From Candidatus Rokuibacteriota bacterium (GTDB taxonomy: Bacteria; Methylomirabilota; Methylomirabilia; Rokubacteriales; CSP1-6), in contig JACQWA010000106.1 in assembly GCA_016209425.1 (NCBI GenBank), forward strand, positions 1-33,541: a DNA stretch of 33,541 nt, in the 5' to 3' direction. The notes under the pieces are model-generated. The model ran no database searches. It was not told the DNA's origin and saw nothing but the letters and a program-made list of their open reading frames with translations. This document shows positions 22,381 to 28,825 of the stretch, piece after piece; positions within the stretch are counted from its first letter, which is position 1; each line of letters opens with the position of its first letter. The translations under genes were made by a program, and so were the position numbers.

Positions 22381-24450
22381 ATGAAATTTTTTCCCGGCGC
22401 GGCTCGGCCGTGGCTCATCGGTGTCGGGGTGGGAACGGCCGTGGCGCTCACCACCCTTCCGGGTGCGTTCGAATTCCTGGAGCTCCGGAGCCTCGACCTC
22501 CGCTTTCTCCTGCGCGGTCCCATCCCCCCGGATTCCCCCATTGTCATCATCTCTATCGATGAGGACTCCTTCGACGAGCTGGACCTCGCGTGGCCGTGGC
22601 CCCGGGAGCTTCACGCCCGGATGCTGGACATCGTGCGGCAGGGGCGGCCGGCGGCGATCGGAATGGATCTCCTCTTCGTTGAGCCGAGCATTCGGGGACC
22701 CCGTGACGATCAGGCCTTGGCCGGGGCCGTCGCGCGGGCCGGCAACGTGGTGCTGGGGGCGGTCCTGACGGAGATCCGGGAAGCGCTCTTCGTCAAGGAG
22801 GACCTCAACCCCCCCCTCAAGGTGATCCGCGACCGTGCGGCAGCCTTTGGCTTCGTCAACCTCGTCACCGACGAAGACGCCTTCGTCCGGTCCGGGGCGC
22901 TCACCCGTCCTTACCAGGGGGGGATCCAGCAGAGTTTTGATGGGCACCTCTATGATCTGGCGGTCAAAGCGGGCATCCGGGCCAAGCCGCTCCCCCCACG
23001 ACCGGCCGTGTTCATCAATTACCGAGGGCCGAAGGGGACCTTTCCCGTCATCCCGTACTACCAGGTGCTGAATGGCGAGGTGAAACCAGAAACGTTCGCC
23101 GGGAAGATCGTCCTGGTGGGAGCGACCGCCCCCGCCCTCCACGACGAATTTCCCACCCCCTTCTCGGGGCAGGAGAAGATGCCCGGCGTGGAGATCCACG
23201 CCAACGTTGTCGAGACTCTCCTCCAGGGCAACGGGCTGTTCCGCGTTCCGCTCTCCGTGGGGGCGGTCCTGGCCCTCGTGGCCGCCCTCCTGGCGGCTCT
23301 CGTCACCTCCCTGATGCGCCCGATCCGGGCGTTCCTCCTGACGCTGGCGGCAGGTGTGTCGTACGCCGTGCTCGCCTTCGGTGTCTTCGTCCGTCTCTCC
23401 CTCTGGATGGAACTGATCCCGGTCCAAGTCGCCCTCTTCCTCGGCTTCGGGACCACCGTGGTTGTCAACTTCATCCAGGAGCAGCGGGAGAAGCGCCGGC
23501 TTTCCAGATTTTTCTCGCCGGACGTCATCAAGGAGATCCTGAGCACGCGGAAGGAAAGCTCCCTCGTGGGAAGCCGCCGCCGGATCAGCGTCCTCTTCTC
23601 GGACATCCGCGGATTCACGTCTCTCTCGGAAAAGCTGAGCCCCGAGGAGGTGGTCGAGATGCTCCGGGAGTACCTGACCGCGATGACCGAGATCGTCTTC
23701 AAGTATGGCGGGACCGTGGACAAGTACATCGGGGATGCGATCATGGCTCTGTACGGCGCGCCGTTCGACCAGCCCAACCACGCCGAGCAGGCGGTGCGCA
23801 CCGCGTTGGAATTTCAGGACCGGGTCAAGGCCCTCTCCGATCGCTGGGAGGCCAGGTGCGGGGCGCGTCTCCGCAACGGCGTGGGGATCAATACCGGGGA
23901 TGCCGTGGTCGGCACGATCGGGTCCCTGCAGCGGCTGGAGTACACCGCGATCGGCGACACGGTCAACCTCGCCTCCCGCCTCGAAGGCCTGACCAAGGAG
24001 TTCCTCGCTCCGATCGTGGTGAGCCAAAGCACCTACGAGGAAGTCAAGCACCTCTTCTACTCGCGCTACCTGGGAGAGGTGAAAGTCAGGGGCAAGGAGA
24101 CGGCCGTCAAGATCTATGCGGTCGAGAAGGCAGAAGGGCGTCAGGCTCCCCGCGCTTCCTTCGAGGCCCCGGTCACCATCGTGGACGAAGATATCTCCAT
24201 CACGGCCGCAATGACGGACCTCAGCCGAACCGGGATGGCGGCAAGGAACCTGCCCAAACGCATCCCGGCCAATCGGATTGTCGCGATCCGGATCGACGTT
24301 CCCGGCCTCCGCGAGCCGCTTGCGGTTGACGGCCGGGTAATCTGGACCGACGAGGATCGCGCGGGATTCGCCTTTGTCGGGCTCTCACTGGAGGACGAGA
24401 ACCTCCTCGAGGATTTCGTCAAACGCCGAAACACGAGGGGTGAATCCTGA
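22381..24450 (+). CDS. CHASE2-domain adenylate cyclase with C-terminal PilZ domain
   Basis: A 689-residue membrane class III cyclase. One N-terminal helix precedes an extracytoplasmic CHASE2 sensor (about 30-285, e.g. SLDLRFLLRG, AIGMDLLFVEPS). Three transmembrane helices follow at about 289-363. The catalytic domain has metal aspartates Asp408 (FSDIRGFT) and Asp452 (YIGDAIM), adenine-selecting Lys448 and Asp526 (IGDTVN), and transition-state Asn529 and Arg533, so it should make cAMP, not cGMP. After residue 580 is a PilZ domain with RQAPR (587-591, RxxxR) and DLSRTG (613-618, DxSxxG), the c-di-GMP-binding signature. It is divergent from a cAMP phosphodiesterase. Sensor ligand unknown. Confidence 0.9.
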   Translation: MKFFPGAARPWLIGVGVGTAVALTTLPGAFEFLELRSLDLRFLLRGPIPPDSPIVIISIDEDSFDELDLAWPWPRELHARMLDIVRQGRPAAIGMDLLFVEPSIRGPRDDQALAGAVARAGNVVLGAVLTEIREALFVKEDLNPPLKVIRDRAAAFGFVNLVTDEDAFVRSGALTRPYQGGIQQSFDGHLYDLAVKAGIRAKPLPPRPAVFINYRGPKGTFPVIPYYQVLNGEVKPETFAGKIVLVGATAPALHDEFPTPFSGQEKMPGVEIHANVVETLLQGNGLFRVPLSVGAVLALVAALLAALVTSLMRPIRAFLLTLAAGVSYAVLAFGVFVRLSLWMELIPVQVALFLGFGTTVVVNFIQEQREKRRLSRFFSPDVIKEILSTRKESSLVGSRRRISVLFSDIRGFTSLSEKLSPEEVVEMLREYLTAMTEIVFKYGGTVDKYIGDAIMALYGAPFDQPNHAEQAVRTALEFQDRVKALSDRWEARCGARLRNGVGINTGDAVVGTIGSLQRLEYTAIGDTVNLASRLEGLTKEFLAPIVVSQSTYEEVKHLFYSRYLGEVKVRGKETAVKIYAVEKAEGRQAPRASFEAPVTIVDEDISITAAMTDLSRTGMAARNLPKRIPANRIVAIRIDVPGLREPLAVDGRVIWTDEDRAGFAFVGLSLEDENLLEDFVKRRNTRGES

Positions 24451-24551
24451 TCACGCTCGGCGGCCTGCCTCTCCTGACGGCATCGAGAGAGACCGGCCCC
24501 TGCCCACCTGAACCTGCAGGCTGACAGATTCAGACACCGATTGTGTCTGGT

Positions 24552-24586
24552 TTGACATGCCCCGGGCCTAAGCCTGTCAACTTTTT
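24552..24586 (+). terminator. likely intrinsic terminator after the cyclase gene
   Basis: TTGACA (24552-24557) pairs with TGTCAA (24575-24580); one mismatch inside, GC pairs with GC, leaving a GC-rich loop. TTTTT follows one base after the stem (24582-24586). A 7-bp hairpin at 24531-24549 lies just upstream. The stem is AT-rich at its base, so strength is uncertain. Confidence 0.45.
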
Positions 24587-24913
24587 GCAGCGAGTGCCGC
24601 GCTGTCATCCCGCCGGGTGGGTCGCTTGATTTCTCCACGACCCTTGGGGGAGCACGGCGCTTTTTCCCTCCACCCGTCGGGTCCTCCTCTGGCTGAAAAT
24701 TCGGCCCTCGACGCTTCTCCTGGCATGTCCGCTGCAGATTCAAAGAGCCAGCGAGAGAGCGAAGGAGTTCGCTCACCGGGGGGTGCCGACAACGTTGGGA
24801 GATGGCCGTGTCACCGTGGCAGAAACAATGGACAATTTGGGCCGAGAAGAGCGGGGCGCTTTCTTTCACCTCCACGGAATCGCGAGGTTATGAAGCGGGC
24901 GAGGGCAAATTGG

Positions 24914-24930
24914 TTGGCACAGATTCTGCT
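24914..24930 (+). promoter_or_regulatory. sigma-54 (RpoN)-type -24/-12 promoter
   Basis: TTGGCACAGATTCTGCT matches the consensus YTGGCACGRNNNTTGCW except at two positions. The invariant GG and GC are exactly ten bases apart. The predicted start would be about 70 bases upstream of the FecR-domain gene. No enhancer-binding site or activator gene was recognised. Confidence 0.45.
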
Positions 24931-25010
24931 TCGCCGGAGTTTAACGAATTCCCTCTTCCCAGTTGGCGCGGGGAAGGAAGCAGGGACGAGGCTGAGAGGG
25001 GACGCTGTCA

Positions 25011-25757
25011 ATGAGGAAACCACCTAGGCTGCTGGCGGCGGGGGTCTTCGCTGTGATGAGTGCCGCGATCCTCGGGGTCGCCGGCGCAGAGAGCCCGAAA
25101 GGCGCGGGTACGGTGACCGCGGTGGCGGGGCCGGCAACGGTGACGCGACTGGCGGCGACTCCTCAGCCCTTGAAGGTCCGGGACACGCTCTTCTCGGGGG
25201 ATGTCGTGGAGGTGCCCAAGAACGCGATGGCCCGGGTGCTCCTGGGGGGCAAGACGACGGTCACGGTGCGGGAGCTCTCGCGGCTGAAGTTGCGCGAGGA
25301 AGCGCTGGCCGCGGGAATGCACTACACGGTGGAACTCCTCTCGGGGAAGGTGCGGGCTTCGGTGGCACGGATGCTGATGCGCCCGGGCGAGCAGGTGGAG
25401 GTGCGGACGCGTAACGCGGTGGCTTCGGTGCGCGGCACGGACTTCATCGTGGAAACGGTCGAGCGGCCGATCCAGACACGGGTATTTGGATTGCTGGGGG
25501 TTCTGGAGGTGTGGCAGGAGGCGGAGGAGCAGCAGGCCCGGTCCGGGGAGACGGGCGTGATCACCCTCTCCGGCCTGGTGGGGGTGTCCAATCGCCTCGC
25601 CGGCACGGGCCGCGTCGAGCAGATCGGCGCCAATGAGGCCGCGCGGGTGAGCGGCAGACGGGACGCCGGGCGGCTCCCGGTCAGTCCCGATGACCTGAAG
25701 GTGTTGTTTAGGGGGGTGACCGCGACGCGGGCGTTGCCGGAGCCAAGCGGGAAGTAA
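25011..25757 (+). CDS. secreted FecR-domain protein
   Basis: A 248-residue exported protein. A signal peptide (MRKPPRLLAAGVFAVMSAA) ends near AGA at residue 26. The FecR domain occupies about residues 55-155: RDTLFSGDVVEVPKNA, then a beta-rich VRELSRLKL, then LLSGKVRASVARML and VRTRNAVASVRGTDF. Classical FecR is a cytoplasmic-membrane anti-sigma factor, but this one lacks an N-terminal anti-sigma part and transmembrane helix. It should therefore be a free or surface-associated periplasmic protein. It follows the CHASE2 cyclase gene and may partner with the extracytoplasmic CHASE2 domain, which is inference. ATG 25011 lies nine bases after GAGAGGGG. A strong terminator follows. Confidence 0.8.
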   Translation: MRKPPRLLAAGVFAVMSAAILGVAGAESPKGAGTVTAVAGPATVTRLAATPQPLKVRDTLFSGDVVEVPKNAMARVLLGGKTTVTVRELSRLKLREEALAAGMHYTVELLSGKVRASVARMLMRPGEQVEVRTRNAVASVRGTDFIVETVERPIQTRVFGLLGVLEVWQEAEEQQARSGETGVITLSGLVGVSNRLAGTGRVEQIGANEAARVSGRRDAGRLPVSPDDLKVLFRGVTATRALPEPSGK

Positions 25758-25789
25758 TCTCGCCGGACGCTCTGGGAGCGCAACGACGG

Positions 25790-25820
25790 AGCGGATCAGA
25801 CTGATCCGCTTCCTTTTTTT
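25790..25820 (+). terminator. rho-independent terminator after the FecR gene
   Basis: AGCGGATCAG and CTGATCCGCT are perfect ten-base complements around a single A, followed by TCC and seven T residues. This is the clearest terminator in the window and separates the FecR gene from the corrinoid-protein operon. Confidence 0.9.
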
Positions 25821-25852
25821 CTCGCCGAGACGCCTTCATTGGCGCCCTCTGC

Positions 25853-25881
25853 TTGCTAAGTCCGCCCGCCTGTGGTAGAAA
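25853..25881 (+). promoter_or_regulatory. sigma-70-type promoter TTGCTA-17-TAGAAA
   Basis: TTGCTA and TAGAAA (4/6 each) are 17 bases apart, just after the terminator. A start near 25888 gives a short leader with GGGAG seven bases before the ATG at 25914. This would drive the corrinoid/methyltransferase operon. No cobalamin riboswitch is seen between terminator and start. Confidence 0.45.
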
Positions 25882-25913
25882 AGCCCCAGCACCACCGGGT
25901 TGGGAGCAGATCC

Positions 25914-26588
25914 ATGAGCGATAACGACTTTGACTATCCGATCATGGCGCGCGCCCTGATCCTCGGCGACAGGGACACCGTGGCCAAGAAGACCCGGGAG
26001 GGGCTCGACCTCCGGATAGATCCCAAGGATCTCATCTTCAAGGGCCTCATCCCCGGAATGGACGTGGTGGGGGAGAAGTTTCGCCGGAACGAGTACTACG
26101 TACCGCAGGTGCTTCTCTCCGCCCGCGCGATGTACGCCGGCCTGGATCTCCTGAAGCCTCTCATCACCGCGTCGAAGACCGCGGAGTACCTGGGAACCGT
26201 GGTGATCGGCACGGCCCAGGGCGACCTCCACGACATCGGCAAGAACCTGGTGGCCATGATGCTGGAGGGCGCGGGGTTCAAGGTGCACAATCTCGGGCGC
26301 GACGTGGCGCCCGAGGTGTTCGTGGCTGCGGTGCAGGAGCATAACGCGGGCATCGTGGGGATCTCGGCGCTGATGACCACCACGATGCCGGCTATGAAGC
26401 GGACGATCGACGCGCTGACCAAGGCCGGGGTCCGCGATCGGGTCAAGGTGATGATCGGCGGCGCCCCCGTCTCCCAGGCGTATGCCGACGAGATCGGCGC
26501 CGACGGCTATGCGAGGGACTCGACGCTTGCCGTTGTCAGGGCCAAAGCCCTCGTCGGCAAGGACGCGGCGGCCGAGGCGAGGAGGTAG
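25914..26588 (+). CDS. corrinoid (B12-binding) protein of methyltransferase type
   Basis: A 224-residue stand-alone cobalamin-carrying protein. Residues 1-85 form the helical cap (B12-binding_2) and the rest the Rossmann-like B12 domain. GDLHDIGKNLV (His106) is the DxHxxG motif whose histidine is the lower cobalt ligand; GISALMTTTMPAM and MIGGAPVSQAYADEIGADGY are the further cobalamin-contact motifs. It corresponds to the middle module of MetH or to MtaC/MtbC-type proteins. ATG 25914 has GGGAG upstream; the track's earlier start lacks one. It is followed in seven bases by a homocysteine-methyltransferase gene, supporting a split methionine synthase. Confidence 0.9.
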   Translation: MSDNDFDYPIMARALILGDRDTVAKKTREGLDLRIDPKDLIFKGLIPGMDVVGEKFRRNEYYVPQVLLSARAMYAGLDLLKPLITASKTAEYLGTVVIGTAQGDLHDIGKNLVAMMLEGAGFKVHNLGRDVAPEVFVAAVQEHNAGIVGISALMTTTMPAMKRTIDALTKAGVRDRVKVMIGGAPVSQAYADEIGADGYARDSTLAVVRAKALVGKDAAAEARR

Positions 26589-26595
26589 CGACGGG

Positions 26596-27510
26596 ATGCC
26601 GACAAACGGGTGGGAATTGATCAAGCAGGTCAGCGCCGGAGAGATCCTGGTCTTCGACGGGGGGTACGGGACCATGCTCTTCGCCGCCGGCCTCGCAGAC
26701 GGCGCCTGTCCCGAGCTCTGGAACGACACCCACGCCGACGTCGTCCGCGGGATCCACAAGGGCTACTTCGACGCGGGCTCGGACTTTGTCGAGACCAACA
26801 CGTTCGGTGGCACGCGGCTCAAGCTGGGCGCCTACAAAATCACCGATCGGACCCGAGAGCTCAATGTCAAGGGCGCTCGCCTCGCGCGCGAGGTGTGCGC
26901 GCCCGGCAAGTGGGTGGCGGGGTCGATCGGCCCCACCAGCCATCTGCCCCTGGAGTACGAGCCTCTCGGCGATACCAGCGACGAGCAGTACTTCGAGAAC
27001 TTCAAGGAGCAGGCCGAGGCGCTGGCCGAAGGAGGCGTGGACCTCTTCGCGGTGGAGACCATGATGTTCCCCCAGGAGGCCACCGCGGCGATCCGGGCGT
27101 GCAAGGCGGTGGCGGATTTGCCCGTGATGGCGACAATGTTCTTCCAGTACGAGGAGGAGCACGCCCGCGACCGGACCATGTGGGGAGAGAGCCCCGCCGA
27201 CGTGGCCAAGACGCTCCTGGGCGCGGGGGCGGACGTGGTCGGCATGAATTGCGGGCGGGGCCCGGACCGGGCCATCGTCATCATCCGGGAGATGCGCCAG
27301 GTCACCGACGCTCCGCTGATCGCGTATCCCAATGCCGGTCTTCCCGTCATGAAGGACGGACGGGTCAGCTATGAGCTGGGGCCCGAGGAAATGGCACGCC
27401 AGTACCCCGCGCTCCTGGACGCCGGCTGCAACATCGTCGGCTCCTGCTGCGGTTCCACCCCCGAGCACATCCGCCGCATCGCCGAGGTGGTGCGCTCCCG
27501 GAAGACGTGA
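26596..27510 (+). CDS. homocysteine S-methyltransferase family protein (split MetH module)
   Basis: A 304-residue zinc-dependent TIM-barrel methyltransferase. FDGGYGTML and ETNTFGGTR open the barrel. Zinc cysteines are Cys219 (GMNCGRGP) and Cys284/285 (GSCCGSTP). This equals the N-terminal module of MetH that alkylates homocysteine with the methyl group carried on cobalamin. ATG 26596 is used; the track's start lies inside the corrinoid gene. The GTG of the next gene overlaps its stop. Other family roles, such as transfer from methylated amines or betaines, remain possible. Confidence 0.85.
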   Translation: MPTNGWELIKQVSAGEILVFDGGYGTMLFAAGLADGACPELWNDTHADVVRGIHKGYFDAGSDFVETNTFGGTRLKLGAYKITDRTRELNVKGARLAREVCAPGKWVAGSIGPTSHLPLEYEPLGDTSDEQYFENFKEQAEALAEGGVDLFAVETMMFPQEATAAIRACKAVADLPVMATMFFQYEEEHARDRTMWGESPADVAKTLLGAGADVVGMNCGRGPDRAIVIIREMRQVTDAPLIAYPNAGLPVMKDGRVSYELGPEEMARQYPALLDAGCNIVGSCCGSTPEHIRRIAEVVRSRKT

Positions 27511-28241
27511 TCTCCTCCGTTCTCGATTCGACGCCCGTCGTCCTGTCGGACGTTCCACTCCAGATCGACCCCGCCGAGGTCCTGCGCTTCCAGGGCTACA
27601 AGAAGGGGGAGGATGCCCCAACTCCCGAGGTGGTTGAGATCTACGCGGGGGCCATCAAGGAGGGCGAGGATCTGATCGATCCCCGGGCGGTCTACCGGGC
27701 GGTGCGCGTATCCGAGCAGGCTCCCGATTCGATCAGGCTGTCGGGGGGGGCCGAGTTCCACATCCCCGAGATTGGCCGGCTGTGGGGTCCGATCGAGAGC
27801 GTTGGGACCGTCGTGTGCACGATCGGGGAGCGGCTGGAGCGCCGGGTGAGGGAGCTTTTCGACGTCCGCGAATTCCCCCTGGCCGTGATGCTCGACAGCG
27901 TGGGCTCGGCCGCCACGGAGTGCCTGGCCGAGTACGTCAACGACCTTCTCTGCCAGGTCGCTATTCCCGAGCGGCTCAACGTCACGAATCGCATCAGCCC
28001 CGGCTACGCCGGCTGGGATGTCTCCGAACAGCGCCTGCTGTGGAGCCTGTGTCCGGGCGGTCTCGCCGGCGTGGCGCTCAACAGCGCGTGTTTCATGACG
28101 CCGACGAAGAGCATCTCGTTCCTGGTGGGGCTCGGGCCCGACGCGCGGGTGGACCACTACTTCACCCAGTGCCGTCGTTGCTGGATGAAGGAGTGCGCCT
28201 ACCGCCGCGCTCCCGCCGAGCGCATGGTTCACCGAGCCTGA
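27507..28241 (+). CDS. stand-alone methionine synthase activation-domain protein with Cys-rich tail
   Basis: A 244-residue protein matching the AdoMet-binding reactivation module of MetH. RISPGYAGWDVSEQRLLW is the RxxxGY-type SAM/cobalamin-interacting region, and SACFMTPTKSISFLVGLG completes it. In MetH this domain reductively remethylates oxidised cob(II)alamin. Here the C-terminus carries Cys222, Cys225 and Cys230 (CxxCx4C) absent from classical MetH, which could bind an iron-sulfur cluster or metal and supply electrons. GTG 27507 overlaps the upstream stop (GTGA), so it is coupled to the methyltransferase. Confidence 0.8.
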   Translation: MISSVLDSTPVVLSDVPLQIDPAEVLRFQGYKKGEDAPTPEVVEIYAGAIKEGEDLIDPRAVYRAVRVSEQAPDSIRLSGGAEFHIPEIGRLWGPIESVGTVVCTIGERLERRVRELFDVREFPLAVMLDSVGSAATECLAEYVNDLLCQVAIPERLNVTNRISPGYAGWDVSEQRLLWSLCPGGLAGVALNSACFMTPTKSISFLVGLGPDARVDHYFTQCRRCWMKECAYRRAPAERMVHRA

Positions 28242-28260
28242 GCCCGATCGCTCCTCCGCT

Positions 28261-28289
28261 TTGCGTTCTCGGCGCCGCGGCGGTACCAT
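28261..28289 (+). promoter_or_regulatory. possible promoter TTGCGT-17-TACCAT before shikimate kinase
   Basis: TTGCGT (3/6) and TACCAT (4/6) are 17 bases apart. The predicted start at about 28296 is a few bases before the ATG at 28301, so the kinase would be nearly leaderless. Weak on sequence alone. Confidence 0.3.
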
Positions 28290-28300
28290 GCTCTGCACAG

Positions 28301-28825
28301 ATGGACGGCGGCGAGAACATTGTTCTGATCGGGTTTATGGGGGCCGGGAAGTCCTCCGTGGGACGGCTCTTGGCCAAGCGCCTGGGCCGTTGCTTCGTGG
28401 AGACCGATGACCTGATCGTTGCCAAAGAAGGCCGCTCGATCCCGGAGATCTTCGCGACGGGGGGGGAAGCCCGCTTTCGCGAGCTGGAAGCCGACTTGCT
28501 GGAACTGCTGAGGCTCAAGCGCGGGGAGGTGATCGCCACCGGCGGCGGGTTTCCCTGCCGGGAGGGGCGGATGGAGACGCTCAAGGCGCTGGGGACGGTG
28601 ATCTGGCTCGCCGGGGAGTTCGAAGCGCTCTACGAGCGGGCGCTCCGATCCGGGTCGCGCCCCATGCTCGACGGCAAGCCCAAGGAGGAAGTGGCCGCGC
28701 TCTGTCGCGCGCGCGAGCCGTTCTATCGTCAGGCTCACTTGGCGCTCGAGACCACGGGCCTGGGTGTGGACCAGGTGGTGAGGCGGATCGTGTCGTTGCT
28801 CCGATCCCGGGCGCGGGTCGGCTGA
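28301..28825 (+). CDS. aroK: shikimate kinase
   Basis: A 174-residue cytoplasmic kinase that phosphorylates shikimate in chorismate biosynthesis. Walker A GFMGAGKSSVG starts at residue 11, ETDDL carries the shikimate-binding Asp, FRELEADLL and VIATGGGFP are the family substrate motifs, and GSRPML is the lid arginine region. ATG 28301 gives the normal length; the track's 27782 start is a run-on. There is no Shine-Dalgarno, consistent with a near-leaderless message. The stop overlaps the next gene's ATG (TGATG). It is an unrelated pathway inserted in the methyl-transfer cluster. Confidence 0.9.
   Translation: MDGGENIVLIGFMGAGKSSVGRLLAKRLGRCFVETDDLIVAKEGRSIPEIFATGGEARFRELEADLLELLRLKRGEVIATGGGFPCREGRMETLKALGTVIWLAGEFEALYERALRSGSRPMLDGKPKEEVAALCRAREPFYRQAHLALETTGLGVDQVVRRIVSLLRSRARVG

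Larger units (their letters stand above)
24451..25010. other. 560-base intergenic region between cyclase and FecR genes
   Basis: No convincing coding frame is seen; the short track ORFs here are mutually overlapping on both strands and lack any familiar motif. The stretch holds a perfect 7-bp hairpin CAGACAC-CGATT-GTGTCTG (24531-24549), a second hairpin with a T-run (24552-24586) and a sigma-54-like promoter (24914-24930). Base composition looks less GC-rich than the flanking genes. A small RNA or long leader could be encoded, but nothing specific was identified. Confidence 0.5.

Noticed and set aside
22315-24051. 578-residue minus-strand ORF opposite the cyclase
   Set aside because: Shadow of the adenylate cyclase; composition biased and no motifs.
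24617-25027. 136-residue ORF and neighbouring short ORFs in the cyclase-FecR gap
   Set aside because: Several mutually overlapping frames on both strands, no motif, no ribosome site and overlap with the FecR start; not supportable as a gene.
25758-25913. Possible cobalamin or SAM riboswitch ahead of the corrinoid protein gene
   Set aside because: Only 156 bases, occupied by a terminator and promoter; no B12-box-like or other riboswitch core seen.
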